Assembly (NCBI GenBank): GCA_963788125.1
Contig: CAWBFN010000002.1
Coordinates: 124,001-188,000, forward strand
Source: Bog-473 sp963788125
GTDB taxonomy: Bacteria; Actinomycetota; Acidimicrobiia; Acidimicrobiales; RAAP-2
Reading direction: 5' to 3'
Length of the DNA stretch: 64,000 nt
Position 1 is the stretch's first letter. Each line of letters starts with the position of its first letter. The position numbers and the translations under genes were made by a program. The notes under the pieces were generated by a model, which was not told the DNA's origin, did not search any database, and worked only from the letters and a program-made list of their open reading frames with translations. Shown here one piece after another: positions 18,941 to 27,368 of the stretch.

Positions 18941-19813
18941 CTACACTCCCGACCTGGCGGCGGCGAGCAGCTCGCGCACCCTGTCGCCCGCCAGGCGGGC
19001 CGCCTCGACTGGAGGCATGGACGCGGTGCGCGGCGAAATGACCTCGGGTCCGACCCAGCGCAGACCGCCCATGCGGTCCAGGGCGCGGATGACGCCGATC
19101 AAGTCCAGGTCACCGTCCCCCGGCAGCATCCGGTTGAAGGTGTCGTCGGCGAGGGTGCCCTGCAACTGAGCGGGGGCGTCGGCAATCTGCACAGCGAAGA
19201 TCCGGTCGCCGGGCACCCGATCCAGGTCTTCGAAGTCGGGGGTGCCCCGGAAGAAGTGCCATGTGTCGAAGACGAGGCCGCCGTTGTCCCGGTCGGCCGA
19301 TTCGACGATCGCCCAGGCGGCCGCCACATCGCCGATCGTGGTCATCGGCATGAACTCCAACTGCACCTGTGCACCGATGTCGGCGGCCCGGTCGCACAGG
19401 ACCGCGAACCTGCGAACCAGCTCGTCGGGGGTCGCCTCGTCCTCGCGAAACGGCCCGAGCACCGAGATGGACGTGACGCCCAAGGCCTCGCACATGCGCA
19501 GCATCTCGTCAAGTCGGAACGGCGCGTACGGCCCGGGTGGCGGCGCGTCGTTGTACCAGCCCATCATCGGGTCCATGACGATCCCGAGCCCGACATCTCG
19601 AGCGGAACGCCCGAGCGCCTCCCACGACACACCGCCCGAGGCGGCCCGCGCCACGTCGGGGGGGCCGATCGTCATCCGGTCGTAGCCGCCGGCCAGCGCC
19701 GCCTCGATCCGTGCCGGTACCGGGCTGTCCAGGCCGATCGTCCCCGACCAGAGCACCCACCCGAGGCCGTTTCCCCCCGGTGACCCGCCCGCCGGCCTAT
19801 CTTCTGGGACCAC
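18941..19813 (-). CDS. Sugar phosphate isomerase/epimerase-like TIM barrel, 290 aa
   Basis: Same xylose-isomerase-like fold as the convergent neighbour but clearly different in sequence. It has LWSGTIGLDSPVPARIEAAL near the start, LEFMPMT near residue 150 (metal-binding Glu), GGLVFDTWHFFRG near residue 178, and MLPGDGDLDL near residue 230. The GTG at 19813 follows GAGG with five bases of spacing and is seven bases after the stop of the upstream aldolase gene. A GTG at 19756 would begin directly with the conserved part. Its position behind the aldolase and amidohydrolase genes suggests one operon, with this enzyme interconverting a small keto or hydroxy intermediate. That role is inference. 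Confidence 0.83.
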   Translation of the reverse strand: MVPEDRPAGGSPGGNGLGWVLWSGTIGLDSPVPARIEAALAGGYDRMTIGPPDVARAASGGVSWEALGRSARDVGLGIVMDPMMGWYNDAPPPGPYAPFRLDEMLRMCEALGVTSISVLGPFREDEATPDELVRRFAVLCDRAADIGAQVQLEFMPMTTIGDVAAAWAIVESADRDNGGLVFDTWHFFRGTPDFEDLDRVPGDRIFAVQIADAPAQLQGTLADDTFNRMLPGDGDLDLIGVIRALDRMGGLRWVGPEVISPRTASMPPVEAARLAGDRVRELLAAARSGV

Positions 19814-19820
19814 CGGCGCC

Positions 19821-20627
19821 TCAGTTTCGATACGACGGGTCGAGCCGGTCCACCTTGCGGCGTACGGCCGGCCAGGCCAGGGTCCCGAAGGGACCCATCC
19901 CACCGGGTTGGCTCGTCTTGGCGACGGCGGCCGGATCAACGGTGGCCAGCTCACTGCGGGTGGCCAGGGCCCGGACCTGGGCCGAACAGGCCTTCTCCAG
20001 CTGGTAGATACGGACGAAGGCGGTGGCGATGGAGTCGCCCACCGACATCGTCCCGTGATGGCGCAGGATCATGAGGTTCTTCCGGCCGAGGTGCTCCTGG
20101 AGGTGCTCGCGTTCGGAGAGGTCGAGGGCCACGCCCTCGAAGTCGTGATAGGCGATGTCCCCGAAGACGGTCATGGCCGTCTGGGTGAGGGGCAGCAGGC
20201 CGTCGGTGCTGGTGGACACGGCCATCCCGTCGATCGTGTGGAGGTGGATCGCCGCCCCGACGTCGTCGCGCACCGCGTAGACGGCGCTGTGGATGGTGAA
20301 ACCGGCCGGGTTCACCTTGTGGTCCGCTCGGCCCAGCACCTCGCCGGACAGGCCCACCTTGACCAGGCTGGAGGCGGTGATCTCCTCGAAGAGAAGCCCG
20401 AAGTCGTTGATCAGGAAGGCATCGTCCTCACCGGGGACCCGCGCCGAGATGTGGGTGGCGATCAGATCGTCCCAGCCGTAGTGGGCGATGATCCGGTAGC
20501 AGGCGGCAAGGTCGACACGGGTGTTCCACTCCTGCTCGCTGCCGTCGAAGCCCGGTGGCGGCACGGCGGGTGCCACCCCGCCATGATCGGTGGCGAGGAA
20601 GGGGTCGTCGGTCATCGTCATGGTCAT
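19821..20627 (-). CDS. Class II aldolase/adducin family protein, 268 aa
   Basis: Residues about 30-240 fit the class II aldolase fold of fuculose-phosphate aldolases. ATHISARVPGED (about 55) precedes the zinc site: AAIHLHTIDG (about 118) supplies the HxH ligands and LRHHGTMSVG (about 187) the third His. An acidic residue, as in FLINDFGLLFEEIT, lies near the usual catalytic Glu. Members cleave or decarboxylate hydroxylated carbonyl compounds. The first ATG (20627) overlaps the stop of the upstream amidohydrolase as ATGA. A second ATG at 20621 lies seven bases after AGGAGG and may be the one used. It is part of an amidohydrolase-aldolase-isomerase operon. Confidence 0.88.
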   Translation of the reverse strand: MTMTMTDDPFLATDHGGVAPAVPPPGFDGSEQEWNTRVDLAACYRIIAHYGWDDLIATHISARVPGEDDAFLINDFGLLFEEITASSLVKVGLSGEVLGRADHKVNPAGFTIHSAVYAVRDDVGAAIHLHTIDGMAVSTSTDGLLPLTQTAMTVFGDIAYHDFEGVALDLSEREHLQEHLGRKNLMILRHHGTMSVGDSIATAFVRIYQLEKACSAQVRALATRSELATVDPAAVAKTSQPGGMGPFGTLAWPAVRRKVDRLDPSYRN

Positions 20628-21919
20628 ACCTCCTGGAGTTGGACGCCGAGGGGCGTGCCGTCGCGCATCGCCCGGCCCACCTCGGAGGTGGCGAGCAACG
20701 CCGGCGGCGGTGCGGGATGTTGGTACACGTGGCAGGCGTTGCCGTAGCAGACCTTTGCGACGGTTTCGGGCGCGAGATGCGACAGCTCCCGGCGGATCAT
20801 GTCCTGGGCGTCGGGCCATGTGCTGTCCTGGTGGGGAAAGTCGGTCTCCACCATGATCTTGTCCTCACCGATGAGGCTCAGCGCGTGGAAGGCGGAAGGG
20901 TCCTCCAGCGACGTAAACCAGAAGTTGTGGTGGAGGTAGTCGACCGGGTCACCATCGGAGCGCTCCCAGCTCGAGAGCCGGGCGTCGACCTGTCGCCAGG
21001 CCCGGTGGAGGCGTTCGATCACCATCGGCACCCATGACGCGCCCGACTCGGAGAGGGCGATCCGGATGCCGGGGTAGCGCACGGGAATCCGGGCGTAGAT
21101 CCAGTCGACGATGGCGGTGATGCCGTTCATCGGGAACAGGACGGTGAGCACGTCGATCGGTGAGTCCGACGAGGGTTGGTTGATGACGCCCGACGACCCG
21201 ACATGGAGGCTGATCACGGTTCCCGTCTCCTCGCAGGCGGCGAAGACAGGGTCCCAGTGGCCGCTGTAGAGGGACGGGTAGCCCTTGCCCTCCGGGTTTT
21301 CGGAGAACGAGACGCTGCGGAAGCCCCTCGCCGCGTTGCGCCGTATCTCCCCCGCCGCCAGCTCCGGGTCCGAGAGCCAGGGGATCTGGCAGGGGATGAA
21401 CCGCTCCGGCGCTCCCGAGCACCAGTCCTCCAGCATCCAGTCGTTGTAGGCCCGCACGGCGGCCAGGCCGACCGCTTGATCCCTGAGCTGCGAGAGCACA
21501 CTGCCGGTGAAGCCCCAGATGGAGGACGGGAAGCACAGTGAAGCCCAGATGCCGCACAGGTCCATATCGGCGAGCCGCGCCGTGAGGTCCATGACGCCGG
21601 GGCGGAACTCGTCGAACCGCTGCGGGCTGGTGTCCCACTCGCTGATCGGCCGGCCAACGGCCCCATTGAGTATGACCACCGGCATGCGGACATCCTCTAT
21701 CTGCCAGTACGGCACGCCGTCGTCGGTCACCACACGCGGTGCGGCATCGGCCAGCGCCCGCGGCATGCGCCGACTAAAGACGTCGACCGGCTCCAGGACG
21801 TGGTCGTCGGCCGAGACGATGGGGCAGAACAACGGCTCGGGTTCCGGATCGGTCAGAAAGGTGGCCCGCTGCCCCGGGAACCGGCTGGACGACAGTTCGC
21901 CAGTGTCGATTCGTCGCAT
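20624..21919 (-). CDS. Amidohydrolase family (COG2159-like) protein, 431 aa
   Basis: The sequence follows the ACMSD-like amidohydrolase 2 pattern: VSADDHVLEP near residue 36 in place of the usual DxHxH, ISLHVGSSG near residue 240 with the metal His, LSESGASWVPMVIERL near residue 297, and ETDFPHQDSTWPDA near residue 362 with the metal Asp. The FWFTSLED segment near residue 340 is typical of large actinobacterial members found in aromatic and terpenoid clusters. Known relatives decarboxylate or hydrolyse ring compounds with a single zinc. The gene starts an operon whose next two genes (aldolase, TIM-barrel isomerase) overlap or nearly abut, so the three probably serve one degradative route. Confidence 0.88.
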   Translation of the reverse strand: MRRIDTGELSSSRFPGQRATFLTDPEPEPLFCPIVSADDHVLEPVDVFSRRMPRALADAAPRVVTDDGVPYWQIEDVRMPVVILNGAVGRPISEWDTSPQRFDEFRPGVMDLTARLADMDLCGIWASLCFPSSIWGFTGSVLSQLRDQAVGLAAVRAYNDWMLEDWCSGAPERFIPCQIPWLSDPELAAGEIRRNAARGFRSVSFSENPEGKGYPSLYSGHWDPVFAACEETGTVISLHVGSSGVINQPSSDSPIDVLTVLFPMNGITAIVDWIYARIPVRYPGIRIALSESGASWVPMVIERLHRAWRQVDARLSSWERSDGDPVDYLHHNFWFTSLEDPSAFHALSLIGEDKIMVETDFPHQDSTWPDAQDMIRRELSHLAPETVAKVCYGNACHVYQHPAPPPALLATSEVGRAMRDGTPLGVQLQEV

Positions 21920-21997
21920 CGTCCTCCCCCGGGTCGAGGTGCCCCGCGGCCACTCTAGTGACCCGTCCCGACCGACGCATCGGCTCAGGCGGGTCGC

Positions 21998-22792
21998 TCA
22001 CAGGCGCCCGCCGGCTCCGGCGAACTGCTCGGGGACCCAGTTCGGTGCCCTCTTCTCCATGAACGCCAGCATGCCCTCGCGGGGTTCCTCCGATTCCATG
22101 AGCGAGGCGAACATCGTCTGGTAGTCGATGAGTCCGTAGCGATCGTTGAGCATGCGCTTGACGTGCGTCCTCGCCAACGGCCCGCTCTGGAGGATTTCAC
22201 CCACCGCCTGAAGGGCGGCCTCCCGCAGCTGGTCGTGGGGCACGACGCGTGAGATCACGCCCCAGTCGAGCGCCTCTTGGGCATTGAAGCGGCGGGCGGA
22301 GAGCAGCAGGTCGCGGGCCACGGCGATGCCGACATGGGCCGGAAGCACCGCCGCGTACGTGGCATCGACGATGCCGCGGATCAACTCGGGCGCGCGGAAG
22401 GTGGCCCGGTCACTGGCCACGCAGATGTCGGCCATCATGGCGACGAGCAGGCCGCCCGCCTGGCAGATCCCATTGACCGCGGCCACCACGGGCGCCCGGC
22501 TGTCACGGATGGTCAGGAAGGGCAGCATGTCGTGGCCGATGTCGGGCACCGGCTCGTCGCCCGGACCCGATCGGCCGCCGAGGTCACCGCCGGGAGCGAA
22601 CACGTCCCCTGTTCCGGTGATGATCATCGCCGCCAGGTCCGGCTCCCGGTTGACCGCGAGCACCGCCCTCTTGATGCCGAAGTACATGGCCGGCGTGAAG
22701 GCGTTTCTGGCCTCCGGTCGATCGATGAAGCACCACAGAATGGCACCGTCCCGCTCGAACCGGAGCCCGGCCGCGCCGAAATTGTCCGTCAT
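21998..22792 (-). CDS. Enoyl-CoA hydratase/isomerase family protein, 264 aa
   Basis: This is a crotonase-fold protein of normal length. FIDRPEARNAFTPAMY near residue 23 is followed by FAPGGDLGG near residue 64, which forms the first half of the oxyanion hole, and by APVVAAVNGICQAGGLLVAMMADICVAS near residues 104-131, the second oxyanion segment. The residues that decide the reaction (usually Glu or Asp around 115-140) are not a clear hydratase pair, so hydratase, isomerase and hydrolase remain possible. The gene begins after GGGAGGGTG with good spacing. It stands between the amidohydrolase operon and a divergent SDR gene. Confidence 0.9.
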   Translation of the reverse strand: MTDNFGAAGLRFERDGAILWCFIDRPEARNAFTPAMYFGIKRAVLAVNREPDLAAMIITGTGDVFAPGGDLGGRSGPGDEPVPDIGHDMLPFLTIRDSRAPVVAAVNGICQAGGLLVAMMADICVASDRATFRAPELIRGIVDATYAAVLPAHVGIAVARDLLLSARRFNAQEALDWGVISRVVPHDQLREAALQAVGEILQSGPLARTHVKRMLNDRYGLIDYQTMFASLMESEEPREGMLAFMEKRAPNWVPEQFAGAGGRL

Positions 22793-22997
22793 TTCACCCT
22801 CCCATGTCGATCAGGGGGAACAACCTAGCCCCCCGACTCCAGTGGCCGAAGTTTCGCGTTCTCCGACCTGTCGTACCGCCGTCAGACGGGGTAGGCGCCG
22901 TCCAGCGATCGGCTGCCGCCGCGCCGATGCGGGTGCTAGACACGAGAATCGCCCGCCGAGATCGGCTCGACGAGCATCCGAGGATCCGGAGGTCACC

Positions 22998-23828
22998 GTG
23001 GAGACGGGTCTCGCAGGGCGCACCGTGGTCGTGACCGGCGGAAACGCCAACATCGGAAAGGGCATCTCGTTGGCCTTCGCGGGCGAACACGCCAACGTGG
23101 TCGTCGTCGGACGTGACGAAGTGCACGGGCACCGCACGGTCGAGCTCGCACGCGACCGGGGCGCGGCGGCGGCCATGTGGCATGCCGCCGATGTCACCGA
23201 TCGGGCGCAGGTCCTCACCATGGTCGACGCCGTGCAGGACCGCTTCGGCACCGTGGACGTCCTCGTGAACAACGTCGGCGGCAACGTCGACGTCGACCGC
23301 TTCGTCGACTCGGATCCCCAGACGTGGGAGCAGGACATCGCCCTCAACATGACGAGCACGTTGAACTGCACCCACGCCATCTTGCCCGGGATGATCGGCC
23401 AGAAGCGAGGCCGGATCATCAACATCGGGTCAACGTCCGGCCTCATCGGAGACCCCCTCATGGCCGTGTACTCGGCGATGAAGGGCGCCGTGCACGCCTT
23501 CACCCGCGTGCTCGCCGTGGAGGTGGGCCGGGACGGCGTCACCGTGAACGCCATCGCCCCGTACGGCACGTTGCCCGACGACTGGGTGGAAGACGTCAGC
23601 GCCGGCAGCCGCTTCCATCCCGACGGCGTTATTTCACGGGCGGTCGCAACCCGCGGCCCGGAGATGGCGACCATCGGCCGTCAGACCGTGCTCGAACGCC
23701 AGACGGCCTACCCCCGCGAGATCGGTGCCGCCGCCGTCTACCTCGCGTCCGAAGACGCCGCCTTCGTGACCGGCCACACGCTCACCATCGACGGCGGCAC
23801 ATCGCTCGTACACCCTCCCGGCAGCTGA
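22998..23828 (+). CDS. SDR family oxidoreductase, 276 aa
   Basis: This is a classical short-chain dehydrogenase. The nucleotide-binding motif is TGGNANIGKGI near residue 14, where TGxxxGIG is altered to contain Ala-Asn-Ile. NNVGGNV lies near residue 90, the catalytic Ser in INIGSTSGLIG near 142, and YxxxK in VYSAMKGAVHAF near 158. The C-terminus TGHTLTIDGGTSL is typical. The GTG at 22998 is preceded by GGAGG with six bases of spacing. Substrates may be hydroxyacyl-CoAs or alcohols, and the next gene encodes an acyl-CoA synthetase on the same strand. The 205 bases upstream hold the divergent start region and no other gene. Confidence 0.9.
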   Translation: METGLAGRTVVVTGGNANIGKGISLAFAGEHANVVVVGRDEVHGHRTVELARDRGAAAAMWHAADVTDRAQVLTMVDAVQDRFGTVDVLVNNVGGNVDVDRFVDSDPQTWEQDIALNMTSTLNCTHAILPGMIGQKRGRIINIGSTSGLIGDPLMAVYSAMKGAVHAFTRVLAVEVGRDGVTVNAIAPYGTLPDDWVEDVSAGSRFHPDGVISRAVATRGPEMATIGRQTVLERQTAYPREIGAAAVYLASEDAAFVTGHTLTIDGGTSLVHPPGS

Positions 23829-23949
23829 TCCCTCACCACGTGGGCGACACCGAAAAGATTGGTACTCTGAGGCACGAGAGCCGTCGTCGCCTCGTCGTGA
23901 TCGGGGGCCAGGACCCATCGACACACGACAAGGGAGGGGGATCGGTCCC

Positions 23950-25506
23950 ATGACGGCCGCCTCTATGACGCCGGGCTGGTATGCGGAGCGGACACCGGAT
24001 GTGCCGGCGATCATCATGGGATCGAACGGGGAGACCGTAACCTACGCGCAGCTCGAAGAACGGTCCGTGCGCTTCGCCCGGGCACTACGTTCGCTCGGTC
24101 TGCGGGTGGGAGATCACATCGCCATCTTGATGGAGAACACTCGTCCCTATCTGGAGGTGGCCTGGGCGGCGCAGCGGTCCGGGCTGTTCTACACGGCGAT
24201 AAACACCCATCTGCGTGCCGGCGAGGTGCAGTACATCCTCGACGACTGCGGCGCCGTCGCCCTGGTGGCGTCCGAGTCCATGGCAGAGGTCGTGGTGGGA
24301 CTCGATCTGTCGCGCATCGACATCAGGGTCTCGGCGGTCGGGGATCTGCCCGGCTACGCCCGCTACGACGAGCTGCTGGACAGTGCGACCGCGGATCCGC
24401 TGCGTGACGAGTGCGAGGGCCGGGAGATGCTGTACTCGTCGGGTACGACCGGGCGGCCCAAGGGGGTGCGCAAGCAGTTGCCCGGCACTCCTCTGGGAGA
24501 CCCCACGTCGGCTCCGGTGCAGATCGCGCAGGGCCTCTACGCCCACGGTGGCGCCACCGATGTGGTGTACCTGTCACCGGCGCCGCTCTATCACGCGGCG
24601 CCGCTCGTCTCGTCGATGGCGATTCACCGTTTGGGCGGGACGGTTGTCGTGATGGAGCGCTTCGACCCGAGCCAATGCCTTCAGCTGATAGAGCGCCACG
24701 GGGTGACACAGGGGCAGTTCGTTCCGACCATGTTCGTCCGTATGCTGCGCCTTCCCCAAGGGGAGCGGGAACGCTACGACCTCTCGAGCCTGCGCTACGT
24801 GGTCCACGCCGCCGCCCCCTGCCCGGTCGAGGTAAAGCGTCAGATGATCGACTGGTGGGGCCCGATCATTCACGAGTACTACTCGGGTACCGAGGACATC
24901 GGCAACACCTACATCTCACCCGAGGAGTGGCTGGCCCATCCCGGCTCGGTGGGGCGCCCCACGAGCGAGTGCCACATCGTCGGGGACAGCGGCGAGGAGC
25001 TCCCCCCGGGCCAGGCCGGTCTCGTCTACTTCGCCGGCGGTCGCCCGTTCGAGTACCACAACGATCCGGAAAAGACCGCGTCGGTCACCAACGAGAGGGG
25101 TTGGCGCACGCTGGGCGACGTCGGGTACCTGGACGCGGACGGCTACCTCTACCTCACCGATCGCCAGGCGCACATGATCATCTCGGGTGGGGTCAACATC
25201 TACCCCCAAGAGGCCGAGAACCTCCTCGCAGGCCATCCGGCGGTTGCTGACGTCGCCGTCATCGGCGTGCCGGATCCCGAGATGGGTGAGGCGGTCAGGG
25301 CGGTGGTCACCCTCACCGATCCGGATGCCGCGGGTCCCGAGCTTGCCGCCGAGCTCCTGGCCTTCTGCCGCTCGGAGCTGGCCACGTACAAGTGCCCGCG
25401 CACCGTCGATTTCGTGGACGAGCTCCCCCGTGACGACAGTGGCAAGCTCTACAAACGACTGCTGCGTGAGCGCTACTGGGATGGCCACGACTCCCGCGTC
25501 ATCTGA
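23950..25506 (+). CDS. AMP-dependent acyl-CoA synthetase, 518 aa
   Basis: This is an ANL-superfamily adenylating enzyme with complete core motifs. The P-loop MLYSSGTTGRPKGVRK lies near residue 160, EYYSGTEDIG near 310 (A5), the ATP-binding Asp in RTLGDVGYLD near 385, the hinge LTDRQAHMIISGGVNIYPQE near 405, and the catalytic Lys in RDDSGKLYKRLLRERYW near the C-terminus. It activates a carboxylic acid to an acyl-AMP and then to the CoA thioester. The sequence does not reveal chain type. The ATG follows AGGGAGGGGG. The SDR gene upstream and hydratase genes nearby suggest beta-oxidation-like degradation. Confidence 0.93.
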   Translation: MTAASMTPGWYAERTPDVPAIIMGSNGETVTYAQLEERSVRFARALRSLGLRVGDHIAILMENTRPYLEVAWAAQRSGLFYTAINTHLRAGEVQYILDDCGAVALVASESMAEVVVGLDLSRIDIRVSAVGDLPGYARYDELLDSATADPLRDECEGREMLYSSGTTGRPKGVRKQLPGTPLGDPTSAPVQIAQGLYAHGGATDVVYLSPAPLYHAAPLVSSMAIHRLGGTVVVMERFDPSQCLQLIERHGVTQGQFVPTMFVRMLRLPQGERERYDLSSLRYVVHAAAPCPVEVKRQMIDWWGPIIHEYYSGTEDIGNTYISPEEWLAHPGSVGRPTSECHIVGDSGEELPPGQAGLVYFAGGRPFEYHNDPEKTASVTNERGWRTLGDVGYLDADGYLYLTDRQAHMIISGGVNIYPQEAENLLAGHPAVADVAVIGVPDPEMGEAVRAVVTLTDPDAAGPELAAELLAFCRSELATYKCPRTVDFVDELPRDDSGKLYKRLLRERYWDGHDSRVI

Positions 25507-25557
25507 TCCCACAAGGGAATCCCGGCCGTGCCCCGACGTGCGGCGGCCCGGTAGCTG

Positions 25558-26622
25558 TCACCAACGACCCGCCGGCTGGACCAGGGCGGCACGCAGCTCG
25601 GCGAACACCTCGTGATCCACGCCGGCTTCGTCGTGGAGATAGGCCTCTAACGAACCATGACGTTGGCGCAGGCCGGCCAGCACCGTCGCCATGGCGTGCC
25701 TGGGCGCCCCGAACACCGCACGGTACCGCTCGACGTCGACGCCGGTGCCGGCCAGTTTCGTCTGCACCGCAGCCAGCTGGTGCTCGGTGTAGTGGATGCC
25801 GCTGAGCTGATAGTCGTCGAGGACCGTGCGCTCGTCGACGCCGAGCAACGAGAGCAGCAGCGCGGCGACGATGCCGGTGCGGTCCTTGCCCGCATGGCAG
25901 TGGAAGAGGGCCGGCCGGCCGTCGGGTTTGGCGAGCCTGGTCAGGAGCCGCCCGAAGGTGCCAGCCGCGACCTCGACCATGGCGTCGTAGATCCGCACGA
26001 GGAAGTCGAGGGGGAGCTCGGCCAGCCTCCCCGCGAGAACGAGGTCGGTCAGCTCCTTCGTCTTTGCGGCCGTACCCCCGATCGGGAGCAGCTCACAACG
26101 GACGCCGTCGGGCAAGACCGATGGCGCTCGCTCGCGCTCCTCGTCACCCCGCAAGTCGTAGACCACGCGCAGGCCGAGGCGGTCGAGCGTGATCAGGTCG
26201 GCGGCGGTCAGGCGGTGGAGGGAGGCGGAGCGGAAGACGAGGCCCCAGCGGACTCGTCCGCCCCCGGCCGTGTGGTAGCCACCGAGATCGCGGAAGTTCC
26301 TGCCCCTTTCGAGCGACACCAGTCGCTCGGCGGCGACCACCGCCGAACCGCCCCCCACCGGGGCGACCGAGACGTAGTGGCGTCCCGGCCGCAGGGGGCG
26401 CAGTGTCAGGTGTGTCGTGCCTTCCACCCGCAGCGCCGGGTCCTGGTCGGTGGCGTCGGGGCGGAGGCCGACCGCCACCTCGACCGGCCCTTCGCCGGCC
26501 AGCTCCCAAGACACCGCCAGCGAGCCGTCCCTCAGGCCGACCACTTCGACGTGGAGCACGGTCGGCCGCGGCTCGGACATGTGGCCGTAGGCGTCTCCGC
26601 CGGAGGCCGGTACGGCCGTCAC
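25558..26622 (-). CDS. Tyrosine-protein phosphatase (Y_phosphatase3 type), 354 aa
   Basis: The active-site loop FHCHAGKDRTG near residue 243 has the CX5R signature (Cys and Arg) with the Lys-Asp pair seen in lipid/tyrosine phosphatases such as MptpB and LipA. NFRDLGGYHTAGGGRVRWGLVFRSASL near residue 115 is the usual entry to the domain. The first 100 residues form an added fibronectin III-like beta domain (VSWELAGEG, LTLRPLRPGRHYVSV) that most relatives lack. The GTG start overlaps the TetR stop as GTGA, so both are coupled. Substrates may be phosphotyrosine or phosphoinositide; this cannot be told. Confidence 0.88.
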   Translation of the reverse strand: MTAVPASGGDAYGHMSEPRPTVLHVEVVGLRDGSLAVSWELAGEGPVEVAVGLRPDATDQDPALRVEGTTHLTLRPLRPGRHYVSVAPVGGGSAVVAAERLVSLERGRNFRDLGGYHTAGGGRVRWGLVFRSASLHRLTAADLITLDRLGLRVVYDLRGDEERERAPSVLPDGVRCELLPIGGTAAKTKELTDLVLAGRLAELPLDFLVRIYDAMVEVAAGTFGRLLTRLAKPDGRPALFHCHAGKDRTGIVAALLLSLLGVDERTVLDDYQLSGIHYTEHQLAAVQTKLAGTGVDVERYRAVFGAPRHAMATVLAGLRQRHGSLEAYLHDEAGVDHEVFAELRAALVQPAGRW

Positions 26623-27278
26623 CGCGTCGTGGGGCGGGGTATGGCGGTGTCGATGCAGAACTCGGTGATGCGCTCGATCTCGTCACGGTGGGGCCGCGTG
26701 CCGGCCCACAGGTAGTCCGACACCTTGCCCAGGGTGGCATGGGCGGCGAGGGACGCGTCCATCTCCGGGTGGGGGCTTCCCAGGGCTGCAAAGGGCTCAA
26801 CCAGGAGCCCGCCCAAGGGGACGCTCGCGTCATAGCGACCGGCCGTGACACCGGTACCGACGCTAGTCCCGTTCCAAAGAACAGCGAGCGTGGTGTCGGC
26901 AGCCTGCTCACGCGTCTGGGACATCACGCCTTCCACCCAGCGCCGCACCTTGCCTTCCGGCGTCGTCTCCTTTCCCATCTGGTGTTCGATGTAGCTCGCG
27001 AGGCGTTCGGTGCCGTCCTCGAGAAGGGCGACCACCAGTGCGTCCTTCGAGGGGAAGTGCCGGTAGAAGGTGTCGTTGGACATGCCGGCTCGCCCGACGA
27101 TGTCGGCCACGCGTACACGCGCCGTGGTGCCGTGCTCACCCATGACGGCGAAGGCGGCATCGAGGAGGCGGCGGACCTCGTCCGTGTAGTGGGGACCCCG
27201 CTTGGCCAGGGTGTTGGCCGCCACCCGGGCGGCGACGTCCTTCGGCGGCGTAATTGCATTCTCGTTCACCAGAACCAT
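26619..27278 (-). CDS. TetR family transcriptional regulator, 219 aa
   Basis: The helix-turn-helix is clear at about residues 35-80, with LLDAAFAVMGEHG followed by VADIVGRAGMSNDTFYRHFPSKDAL. The remainder is an all-helical ligand domain of usual length. It is divergent from the MaoC-like hydratase gene and overlaps the tyrosine phosphatase by four bases downstream. A perfect inverted repeat covers its ATG, pointing to autoregulation. Control of the divergent hydratase gene is likely by position. In-frame GTG codons a few residues downstream are alternative starts. Confidence 0.9.
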   Translation of the reverse strand: MVLVNENAITPPKDVAARVAANTLAKRGPHYTDEVRRLLDAAFAVMGEHGTTARVRVADIVGRAGMSNDTFYRHFPSKDALVVALLEDGTERLASYIEHQMGKETTPEGKVRRWVEGVMSQTREQAADTTLAVLWNGTSVGTGVTAGRYDASVPLGGLLVEPFAALGSPHPEMDASLAAHATLGKVSDYLWAGTRPHRDEIERITEFCIDTAIPRPTTR

Positions 27279-27285
27279 ATTCTGG
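27269..27285. promoter_or_regulatory. Candidate autoregulatory TetR operator
   Basis: CCAGAA-CCATA-TTCTGG is a perfect six-base inverted repeat with a five-base centre. It covers the start codon of the TetR gene (27276-27278) and lies about 85 bases upstream of the divergent hydratase gene. The site would allow repression of the regulator and possibly the neighbour. Confidence 0.6.
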
Positions 27286-27356
27286 CAGGAACGGCCCGAC
27301 TGCGCAACGGGACCGCAACGCTCGCCCGCCTCGGCCAGGAGGCCGGCGGAATTGCC

Positions 27357-27362
27357 TAAGGT
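27357..27362 (+). promoter_or_regulatory. -10 element for a leaderless hydratase mRNA
   Basis: TAAGGT fits the TANNNT consensus and ends six bases before the ATG at 27369. No Shine-Dalgarno sequence is present. Transcription should begin at or next to the start codon. Confidence 0.5.
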
Positions 27363-27368
27363 AGCGCC

